From contig JBCBTD010000124.1 in NCBI GenBank assembly GCA_039818825.1, forward strand, positions 1 to 5,197: a stretch of 5,197 nt of DNA, given 5' to 3'. The stretch is from JBCBTD01 sp039818825 (GTDB lineage: Bacteria > Pseudomonadota > Alphaproteobacteria > Geminicoccales > Geminicoccaceae). Shown here piece by piece: positions 1-5,197 of the stretch (position 1 is its first letter; the number at the start of each line of letters is the position of its first letter). A model generated the notes under the pieces. It was not told the origin of the DNA. It saw only the letters and a list, made by a program, of their open reading frames with translations, and did no database searches. A program made the position numbers and the translations under genes.

Positions 1-53
1 GCAACGGCCTGGAGACCACCACCCTCACCGACACCTTCACCCTGATCGCCTGA
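1..53 (+). CDS. C-terminal end of an unidentified protein (5' partial)
   Basis: Only the tail of this gene is inside the window. Reading in the frame that starts at base 3 gives NGLETTTLTDTFTLIA followed by TGA at 51-53. All 16 sense codons end in G or C, which matches the third-position bias of the identified genes and is the main reason for calling it coding. The Thr-rich, alternating polar/hydrophobic tail would suit the last beta strands of a secreted or surface beta-rich protein, but 16 residues are too few to assign a family, so the product is unknown. It runs toward the convergent peroxiredoxin gene; a candidate terminator for it lies 234 bp beyond the stop, at 287-343. Confidence 0.55.
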   Translation, partial: NGLETTTLTDTFTLIA

Positions 54-216
54 GGCCGCGCCGGCGGGTACGTGCGGTACCGTCCGGCACGACCTCATCG
101 CCCAGCACCGGAGCCGTACGGCCCGGTTCGCCCGCCGGGCTGCCCGAGGGCAGCGCGCCGTCGTGGCCACGCGCAGGTGTCCATCGCATTGGCGGGAGCG
201 AAACGGCAGGGAGACA

Positions 217-354
217 TCAACCGATCGGAGTGCCGGCAGCGATCGCCACGTCGACGGCCAGCCACGCCCGATGCCGCGTCGCCGGATCGGCATCCGCCGG
301 CGGGATCGCCGGCGCGGCCGGTTCGGGTGCCGACGCATTTTTTCGTTCGTTCAC
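217..354 (-). CDS. Doubtful small ORF, 45 aa, unknown function
   Basis: A GTG at 352-354 opens a frame that ends at TGA 217-219. The product starts MNERKNASAPEPAAPAIPP and ends AAGTPIG: Ala/Pro-rich, few Arg, no Cys, no membrane segment. After the first few codons most third positions are G or C, as in the real genes here. Against it: the upstream bases give only a weak TAAGAT instead of a proper Shine-Dalgarno, the product matches no family I recognise, and the ORF covers the inverted repeat read here as a plus-strand terminator. The same frame stays open beyond the TGA down to a stop at 37-39 with fairly coding-like composition, so it could also be a decayed reading frame. Most likely chance, or a remnant. 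Confidence 0.2.
   Translation of the reverse strand: MNERKNASAPEPAAPAIPPADADPATRHRAWLAVDVAIAAGTPIG
287..343 (+). terminator. Candidate intrinsic terminator (nested hairpin plus T6)
   Basis: Bases 287-296 (TCGGCATCCG) pair with 324-333 (CGGGTGCCGA) to give a 10-bp stem with one G-U pair. Inside it, CCGGCG at 297-302 pairs perfectly with CGCCGG at 307-312 around a GGAT loop. Four bases after the outer stem comes a run of six T (338-343). The T run follows the stem only on the plus strand, so it would stop rightward transcription. The only visible plus-strand gene to its left ends at 53, which implies a 3' untranslated tail of about 230 nt or an unrecognised short transcript. It would also stop readthrough running antisense into the peroxiredoxin gene. 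The pairing is seen directly; function is inferred. Confidence 0.45.
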
Positions 355-419
355 ACGATCTTACACGACAACGACGGCGCTCGACGTGCACTCGGGCACA
401 GCAGTCGCAAGTGCGGCGG

Positions 420-899
420 CTAGGCCGCCTTCGCCACCAGCGCCTTCGCCGCCTCCAGCACCGCCTCGGCGTGGCCCGGCACCTTCACCTTCCGCCAGAC
501 CTCGACGATCTTGCCGTCGGCACCGACCAGGAAGGTGGAGCGGTCGATGCCCATGTACTTCTTGCCGTACATCGATTTCTCGACCCAGGCGCCGAGCGCT
601 TCGACCAAGCCGCCCGCTTCGTCGGACAACAATGGAAAGTTCAGCTCGTACTTCGCTTTGAACTTGTCGTGGCTCTTCACGTCGTCCTTGGAGAGGCCGA
701 CGAGGGCCACACCCAGCGCCTCGAACTCGCCCTTGAGCGCCTTGAAGGCGTTGGCTTCCTTGGTGCAGCCGGAGGTGTCGTCCTTCGGGTAGAGGTACAA
801 GACCAGCGGGCTGCCCATGAGCGCCGCCTTGCTCAGCCGGTCACCGCCATCCACCGGCAGGTCGAAATCCGGCAGCTCGTCGCCGACATCCAAACTCAT
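420..899 (-). CDS. bcp: Peroxiredoxin, PrxQ/Bcp type, apparently single-Cys
   Basis: This is a 159-residue cytoplasmic thiol peroxidase of the PrxQ/Bcp (AhpC/TSA) family, which reduces H2O2 and organic hydroperoxides; members are usually recycled by thioredoxin. The active-site pattern PxxxTxxC is present as P38-KDD-T42-SG-C45, so C45 is the peroxidatic Cys, and R120 in IDRSTFLVG is the usual second active-site Arg. Length is normal for the family. Oddity: E. coli Bcp carries its resolving Cys five residues after the peroxidatic one; here residue 50 is Asn, and C45 is the only Cys in the protein. Start: ATG at 897-899 has GGAG at 907-910 with 7-nt spacing; a second ATG at 900-902 would add one Met. 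The open frame runs on to about 1094 inside glnE, but that extension lacks homology to the family. It lies 58 bp downstream of glnE on the same strand with no obvious promoter between, so co-transcription is likely. No signal peptide. Confidence 0.95.
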   Translation of the reverse strand: MSLDVGDELPDFDLPVDGGDRLSKAALMGSPLVLYLYPKDDTSGCTKEANAFKALKGEFEALGVALVGLSKDDVKSHDKFKAKYELNFPLLSDEAGGLVEALGAWVEKSMYGKKYMGIDRSTFLVGADGKIVEVWRKVKVPGHAEAVLEAAKALVAKAA

Positions 900-906
900 C
901 ATGCAT

Positions 907-910
907 CTCC
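907..910 (-). promoter_or_regulatory. Ribosome binding site of the peroxiredoxin gene
   Basis: GGAG on the minus strand (CTCC at 907-910) lies 7 nt before the ATG at 897-899 and 4 nt before the ATG at 900-902. The spacing favours the downstream ATG and helps reject the longer upstream frame that would extend the protein into the glnE coding region. Confidence 0.5.
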
Positions 911-957
911 GCTGCACTGGCGCCCTGAGGCGGAACATCGTCTCGGGCGGCTGGCGG

Positions 958-3933
958 TCAAGTGGGTAGCATGGCCGCTGGCGGGTCGTGGGTGAACATC
1001 GGCGCGTCCAGCCCGTAGTGACGGGCGCAGATCGTCTCCACATCGGCCTGCAAGCCCTGGAGCGTCCGCTCGAGCACGGCCAAATCTGCGGCAAGGTCGT
1101 CGTCCACCAGCGCCATCTGCGCCGCCGCCAACAGCGCCGCCGCCAGGCCTTCGGGCACCGCGGCCGGGTCGAAGTCGTCTGCCACCGTCAAGCGCATCAC
1201 GGCCGCCAAGGCGTGCTGCAGCCGCAGCGCGCGGACCAACGTTGCCGCGTCCGCCGGCTCCAGGATGCCCGCCGCTTCGGCAACCTGGAAGACGTCCTCC
1301 GTCGTCTGCCCGAGCAGCTGCGGTACCGCACCGGCGTGCAGCAACACCAACGTCTGGGCCAGGAACTCCAAGCTGACGATCCCACCCGGCGCATGCTTCA
1401 GCGACCAGGGTGCCGACGTGCCGTGGCTCTGGTGGATGCGCCGGCGCATCGCCACCACCTCCCCCGCCAGGGCATCGAGCGTACGGGGGCGTCGCAGCAC
1501 CTCGGCGACCACCTCCATCACTGCCGCGGCCAGCACCGGATCGCCGGCCACGGTCCGCGCTCGAGTCAGCGCCTGGTGCTCCCACACCTGGGCGGTTTGC
1601 CGCTGATAGCCGGTGAAGCTCGTCAGCGAGCAGGCGAACGGACCGGCGTTACCGGACGGGCGCAGCCGCATGTCGATCTCGAACAGCCGCCCCTCGGCCG
1701 TCGGCGCGTTCAGCGCACTGATCAGACGCTGGCCGAGCCGGGCGTAGTAGGTCGGCGCCGGCAGCGGTTTCTCACCATCGCTCTTGGCGTCTTCAGGCGC
1801 GTCGTAGACGAACACGAGGTCGAGATCGGAGCCGACCGTCAGCTCCTTGGAGCCGAGTTTGCCGAGGGCGAGAACGCAAAACCTTCCCCCGGCGACCGAG
1901 CCATGCCGTTCGCGGAGCCAGGCTTCGACGGTCGCCAACAGCCGTTCGAGCACGAGGTCGGCGATGTCGGTCAGGTGCGGCAGCGCATGCTGACAGGACA
2001 ACCGCGCCGTCAACAGCATCAGCTCGACCTGGAACTGTCGCGCCTGCGCCCATACCCGTGCGCGATCGAAGACGTCCTCCGTGAACCGCGCCGCCGCCAG
2101 GGTCTCGTCGAGCTCGTCGGCGAGCAGCAGCCGCGGTGGGACGGCCTCGATGAACGATGGCGTGAGCATGGCCTCGAACAGCCGCGAGCTCCCGGCCAGG
2201 CGCTCCGCCATCCGCGGCGCGGTCCCCATGATCAGGGCGATCAGCGACAGGAGCTTCGGATTGGCATGGAACAGCGAGAACAGCTGCACGCCGGCCGGCA
2301 GGCTGGAGAGAAACGCGTCGAACCGCCGGAAGGCATCGTCGGGGTTGCGCTGCGCCGCCAGCGCCCGCACCAGATCCGGCATCAGCTCGGTCAGCAACTC
2401 GCGCGACCGCGTGCTTCGGGTGGCAGCGATGTGACCGTGGTGCCACTCGCGCACCCGCTTGCTCAAGACCCGCGGCGCGGCGAAACCCAGCTCCGCAAGA
2501 TGGATGAGCGTGTCGGGGTCGTCGTCGGTCCCGGTGAACACCAGAGCGCCGGCACCCGACAGGTCCGGGCTCGTCTCGAACAGGCTTGCGTAGTGCCGCT
2601 CCACGGTCGACAGACGCGGTATCAGCTCATGCTCGAACGCTGCTCCGTCGACGTATCCTAGAAACGTGGCGATGCGGGCGAAGCCGGTGTCGCCGTCCGG
2701 GAGGTTGTGGGTTTGCTCGTCATCGACCATCTGCAAGCGATGCTCGACCCGACGCAGAAACCAGTAGGCCTCGATCAAATCATCGGCGACGCTCGGTGCG
2801 ATCCACCCGGTCGCTGCCAGCTGCTGCAACGCCTCGGTCGTCGAACGGCTACGGAGCGACGGCACGCGGCCGCCGAGAATCAGCTGCTGGGTCTGACAGA
2901 AGAATTCGATCTCGCGGATGCCGCCGCGACCGAGCTTGACGTTGTGACCGTGGGTCTTGATCGTCCCGTGGCCGCGGAAGGCATGGATCTGCCGCTTGAT
3001 CGAGTGGATGTCGTTGATCGCCGCGAAGTCGAGGTAGCGCCGCCAGACGAACGGCCCGATCCGCTCCAAGAACACCTCACCTGCTTCGATGTCACCGGCG
3101 ATCGGCCGCGCCTTGATCAGCGCAGCACGTTCCCAGTTCTGGCCGTGGCGGGCATAGTAGGTCTCCGCCGCGTCGACCGACAGCGCCAGCGGCTGGCCCG
3201 CCGGAAACGGCCGGAGCCGCAAGTCGGTGCGGAAGACGTAGCCGTCCGGTCCCTTCTCTCCGAGCAACTGCTGCAGGCCGCGGGCGACCTTTGCCGCCAA
3301 CGCCGCCGGCGTCTCGCGGCCCCGATACGGGAGCCGTTCGGGGTCGAAGAAGACGATCAGGTCGATGTCGCTCGAGTAGTTCAGCTCGCCGGCACCGAGC
3401 TTCCCCATGCCGAGCACGACGATGCCGTTCGAGGCCCCTTTGGCCGTGGCCCAGGCGTCGACCTCGCCGCGGTCGGCAGCGAAGGTCAGCAGCATTCGCA
3501 CCACCAGATCCGCCGCGCGATCGGCGAGGCGCGACAAGGCCCCGGTGACCGCTGGCCCCGGAAGGCTGCCGCCGATGTCACCGAGCGCGATCGCCAGGGC
3601 CAGTCGCCGTTTCGCGCGGCGCAGCACACGGGCGAGGCTGCTCCTGGCGAGATCGTCGACGACGTCGAGCTCGGCCAAGCAGCGCTCGATCAATGGCTCT
3701 GCCGGCGATGCCGCAGTACCCTGCACGATGTCGACGACGACGTCGGGCTCTCGGTGGATCAGGGTCGTCAAGAACGGGCTGTTGCCGAACACGGCGTCGA
3801 ACAGGCCGGGCGCAGTCGCAATGACCGTGCGCCGTCGATCCTTTTCCTCGCCATCGAGACCGGCGGCCACGAACCGCTCGCACTCGCGGGTGACCCGCGC
3901 CCGATCGTGGGCGCACGGCCATGAACCAGGCAA
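958..3933 (-). CDS. glnE: Bifunctional glutamine synthetase adenylyltransferase / adenylyl-removing enzyme
   Basis: GlnE adds AMP to, and phosphorolytically removes it from, a Tyr of glutamine synthetase, in response to PII protein and glutamine; it acts in the cytoplasm. The product is 991 residues, within the family range. It has the family's two homologous halves. The N-terminal, adenylyl-removing half has GMGKLGAGELNYSSDIDL (residues 175-192, Asp pair D189/D191), RTDLRLRP (235-242) and KLGRGGIREIEF (333-344). The C-terminal, adenylylating half has LGKLGSKELTVGSDLDLVF (690-708, Asp pair D703/D705), DMRLRPSGNAG (754-764) and LKHAPGGIVSLEF (845-857). In the last motif, Ser replaces the acidic residue usual before the hydrophobic-E-F, and another Ser replaces the Asp usual before LK. 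Start: TTG at 3931-3933 has AGGGAGGA six bases upstream; a GTG at 3994-3996 would add 21 residues but has a badly placed Shine-Dalgarno. The stop is TGA at 958-960. The gene leads a likely two-gene unit with the peroxiredoxin and is divergent from the AsmA-like gene, overlapping its start by 13 bp. No frameshift or internal stop is seen. Confidence 0.97.
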   Translation of the reverse strand: MPGSWPCAHDRARVTRECERFVAAGLDGEEKDRRRTVIATAPGLFDAVFGNSPFLTTLIHREPDVVVDIVQGTAASPAEPLIERCLAELDVVDDLARSSLARVLRRAKRRLALAIALGDIGGSLPGPAVTGALSRLADRAADLVVRMLLTFAADRGEVDAWATAKGASNGIVVLGMGKLGAGELNYSSDIDLIVFFDPERLPYRGRETPAALAAKVARGLQQLLGEKGPDGYVFRTDLRLRPFPAGQPLALSVDAAETYYARHGQNWERAALIKARPIAGDIEAGEVFLERIGPFVWRRYLDFAAINDIHSIKRQIHAFRGHGTIKTHGHNVKLGRGGIREIEFFCQTQQLILGGRVPSLRSRSTTEALQQLAATGWIAPSVADDLIEAYWFLRRVEHRLQMVDDEQTHNLPDGDTGFARIATFLGYVDGAAFEHELIPRLSTVERHYASLFETSPDLSGAGALVFTGTDDDPDTLIHLAELGFAAPRVLSKRVREWHHGHIAATRSTRSRELLTELMPDLVRALAAQRNPDDAFRRFDAFLSSLPAGVQLFSLFHANPKLLSLIALIMGTAPRMAERLAGSSRLFEAMLTPSFIEAVPPRLLLADELDETLAAARFTEDVFDRARVWAQARQFQVELMLLTARLSCQHALPHLTDIADLVLERLLATVEAWLRERHGSVAGGRFCVLALGKLGSKELTVGSDLDLVFVYDAPEDAKSDGEKPLPAPTYYARLGQRLISALNAPTAEGRLFEIDMRLRPSGNAGPFACSLTSFTGYQRQTAQVWEHQALTRARTVAGDPVLAAAVMEVVAEVLRRPRTLDALAGEVVAMRRRIHQSHGTSAPWSLKHAPGGIVSLEFLAQTLVLLHAGAVPQLLGQTTEDVFQVAEAAGILEPADAATLVRALRLQHALAAVMRLTVADDFDPAAVPEGLAAALLAAAQMALVDDDLAADLAVLERTLQGLQADVETICARHYGLDAPMFTHDPPAAMLPT

Positions 3934-5197
3934 CGGCGTCCTCCCTTCCTGATGCGCAGCCGGAGCCGCCGGACGCGGACAGTGGGAAAGCTGCACCTCC
4001 CGGTCAAGCGCCGCGCCGCCGACGCACCATGCTCGCCCGCCTGCTGTCCTGGCTCAGCGGCCTGCTCACCCTGCTGACCGCGGCAGCGGTGCTGGCTCTC
4101 GTCGGCTTTGCCAGTAGCCCGACGGCCGGCGGGCCCGCGGCCAACGAACCAGCGCCTCCCCCCGGCCCTGCCGACGAAACGGTGCCCAGCACAGCACCCT
4201 CGGTCGACGATCCCGAACGTCCCGCCACCAACGACGATCGAAGCTGGTTGCGGCTGCCGGAGCGGCTGATGCTGACCGGCGCTCGGATCGCCTTGGCGCG
4301 AACCTCGCTCGGCGATGTCGAAGGGCTGACGATCGACCGTCTGGTGGTCGAGCCTGGCGCCCACGGCATGGCGGTTCGAGGGGACGTGACGCTTGCCGAT
4401 CCCGCCGCCGTACTGGCGGCGCTGGGGCTCGAAGACGTCGAGTGGGAGGGCGCATCAGTGGACGTCGCCGCGATGGCCGCTGGCGCGACGTCAGGGCTCC
4501 GCCTGCGGGTGACGACACGTGGGCCGGGCAGCATCAGGCATCCGGCCATGCCCGAGGCCTTCCCCTACGAGTCCATCGACGCGACGCTGAGCCTGAGCGA
4601 TGACCGGCAGACGGTGACGATCCACGACCTCGAGCTCGTCTCGCCAGTGGCGACGCTGGTGGCCACGGGTTCCGTCAGCATGACAGCCCTCGGTCCGGCG
4701 ATCCTCGCTCAAGCCTCGATGGACGGTCTCGACGTCACCTGGGCGCCACGGCTGTGGCCGGAAGGCGTCGCCCTCGGTGCGCGCGACTGGCTCTTGCCCA
4801 ATCTGACGGCGGGCGAGATCGACGCATTGGCCATCGCGCTCGACATCGATCCGATACGCGATGCCGACGGTGTGCTGGCGCCGAACGCCGTTCGTGGCGA
4901 GGCGACCGTCAGCGGCGTCGAGGTCCACTACCTGCGCCCGATGCGCCCGGTGACGAATGCCCGGGCGACCTTCACCTTCGACGCCCAGCGTTTCGATTTC
5001 GCGATCGACGGAGGCCAGGTGGGCGACGTGATCGTCGAATCCGCCCGACTGGCGATCGCCGACTATCTGTCGGACGACGTGAAGCCCTGGATGAACCTCG
5101 ATCTCGATGCTACCGGCCCGGTTGCGACCATCCTCCGTGTGACCGACGAAGAGCCGCTGCGGCTCGCCACACGCAAAGGACTCCTGCTCGACGGGGT
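3921..5197 (+). CDS. DUF3971 / AsmA-like membrane-anchored protein (3' partial)
   Basis: The first 425 residues of a large protein that continues past the right edge; alphaproteobacterial relatives are usually about 1000 residues or more. Order: a Pro/Ala-rich tail (1-31), the basic run RRRR (32-35), one hydrophobic segment (about 38-63) that should anchor it in the inner membrane, a Pro/Ala/Asp-rich linker (about 65-105), then beta-rich sequence in the periplasm. The DUF3971 signature is visible as WPEGVALGARDWLLPN (279-294), VHYLRPMRP (335-343) and a following F-D-F-x-I-x-G-G stretch. AsmA/YhdP/TamB-type proteins are implicated in phospholipid movement to, and integrity of, the outer membrane; this role is inferred from the superfamily. 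Start: ATG at 3921 is the first in-frame start after the TGA at 3891-3893 but has no clear Shine-Dalgarno. ATG at 4029, just before the membrane segment, is the alternative and would remove the overlap with glnE. No stop is seen within the window. Confidence 0.85.
   Translation, partial: MNQATASSLPDAQPEPPDADSGKAAPPGQAPRRRRTMLARLLSWLSGLLTLLTAAAVLALVGFASSPTAGGPAANEPAPPPGPADETVPSTAPSVDDPERPATNDDRSWLRLPERLMLTGARIALARTSLGDVEGLTIDRLVVEPGAHGMAVRGDVTLADPAAVLAALGLEDVEWEGASVDVAAMAAGATSGLRLRVTTRGPGSIRHPAMPEAFPYESIDATLSLSDDRQTVTIHDLELVSPVATLVATGSVSMTALGPAILAQASMDGLDVTWAPRLWPEGVALGARDWLLPNLTAGEIDALAIALDIDPIRDADGVLAPNAVRGEATVSGVEVHYLRPMRPVTNARATFTFDAQRFDFAIDGGQVGDVIVESARLAIADYLSDDVKPWMNLDLDATGPVATILRVTDEEPLRLATRKGLLLDG
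3939..3946 (-). promoter_or_regulatory. Strong Shine-Dalgarno that fixes the glnE TTG start
   Basis: The minus strand reads AGGGAGGA here, and the GGAGG core (3940-3944) ends six bases before TTG at 3931-3933. This is the best Shine-Dalgarno in the region and decides between the TTG and the longer GTG start at 3994-3996. The site lies inside the first codons of the divergent plus-strand gene if that gene starts at 3921. Confidence 0.6.
3979..4007 (-). promoter_or_regulatory. Possible sigma70-type promoter for glnE
   Basis: On the minus strand TTGACC (4007-4002) matches five of six bases of the -35 consensus. After a 17-nt spacer, CACTGT (3984-3979) is a poor -10. Transcription would begin near 3972, leaving a leader of about 38 nt before the TTG start, which is a sensible length. 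If real, the GTG at 3994-3996 lies between the boxes and cannot be the start. No NtrC-type enhancer or sigma54 -24/-12 element was seen. The weak -10 keeps confidence low. Confidence 0.25.

Larger units (their letters stand above)
54..419. other. Gap without a recognisable gene between convergent genes
   Basis: This 366-bp stretch separates the end of the left-edge gene from the end of the peroxiredoxin gene. It is GC-rich and most open frames give Arg/Pro-rich translations typical of wrong-frame high-GC DNA. What can be seen: an imperfect hairpin at 71-91 (CGTGC pairing with GCACG) with no T tract; a much stronger nested hairpin plus T6 at 287-343, annotated separately; and a minus-strand frame of coding-like composition at 217-354, also listed separately. 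No tRNA-like fold, direct repeat array or mobile-element end was recognised. No terminator with a T tract was found for the peroxiredoxin gene reading leftward from 420. Confidence 0.6.

Noticed and set aside
71..91. Hairpin just after the stop of the left-edge gene (CGTGC with GCACG)
   Set aside because: The stem is short and bulged and no T tract follows on either strand, so I do not call it a terminator.
95..423. Arg-rich open frames on both strands (95-391 minus, 163-423 plus) in the left gap
   Set aside because: Arg/Pro/Ser-rich translations, no Shine-Dalgarno and no family resemblance; typical of non-coding GC-rich sequence.
900..957. Promoter for the peroxiredoxin in the 58-bp gap after glnE
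   Set aside because: No convincing -35/-10 pair was found; co-transcription with glnE is the simpler reading.
988..2661. 557-codon plus-strand open frame antisense to glnE
   Set aside because: The product is Arg/Gln/His-rich with no recognisable domain; it mirrors the well-supported glnE frame, a common effect of high-GC coding DNA.
2707..3924. 405-codon plus-strand open frame antisense to glnE
   Set aside because: It covers conserved GlnE catalytic motifs on the other strand and has a wrong-frame composition; no independent support.
3934..3996. Longer glnE start at GTG 3994-3996
   Set aside because: The purine-rich sequence directly abuts the GTG, the 21 extra residues look unconserved in type, and TTG 3931-3933 has an ideal AGGGAGGA spacing.
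4004..4928. Several minus-strand open frames (4004-4549, 4066-4518, 4491-4928) opposite the AsmA-like gene
   Set aside because: They lie antisense to a frame with a clear membrane anchor and DUF3971 motifs; their Ser/Arg/Pro-rich products match nothing known to me.

Overview
The window looks like a stretch of high-GC alphaproteobacterial chromosome. The evidence is the strong G/C bias at third codon positions, a GlnE of alphaproteobacterial type (a roughly 990-residue tandem adenylyltransferase) and a DUF3971/AsmA-like membrane protein beside a PrxQ/Bcp peroxiredoxin. I cannot name the genus from sequence alone. There is no transposase, phage, tRNA, rRNA or CRISPR signal; this is mostly core-genome sequence.

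Layout: (1) 1-53, plus strand: the last 16 codons of a gene that enters from the left. (2) 54-419: a gap without a recognisable gene. It holds a stable nested hairpin followed by six T (287-343), which reads as a plus-strand intrinsic terminator, and a doubtful 45-codon minus-strand ORF on the same bases. (3) 420-899, minus: a PrxQ/Bcp-type peroxiredoxin that has kept its peroxidatic Cys but has no second Cys. (4) 958-3933, minus: glnE, complete, with both nucleotidyltransferase halves and their catalytic Asp pairs; a TTG start behind a strong Shine-Dalgarno is the best start. (5) 3921-5197, plus: the first 425 codons of a DUF3971/AsmA-like inner-membrane-anchored protein that runs off the right edge.

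glnE and the peroxiredoxin gene lie head-to-tail 58 bp apart and are probably co-transcribed from the right. The AsmA-like gene is divergent. With the starts preferred here it overlaps glnE head-to-head by 13 bp, so the control region of each gene would lie inside the other's coding sequence. Functionally, glnE controls glutamine synthetase activity (nitrogen assimilation), the peroxiredoxin detoxifies peroxides in the cytoplasm, and the AsmA-like protein belongs to a superfamily tied to envelope lipid transport. No shared pathway is evident. I saw no clearly novel multi-gene system. The points worth a second look are the divergent overlap, the single-Cys peroxiredoxin, two Asp-to-Ser changes in the adenylylating half of GlnE, and the unexplained gap at 54-419.
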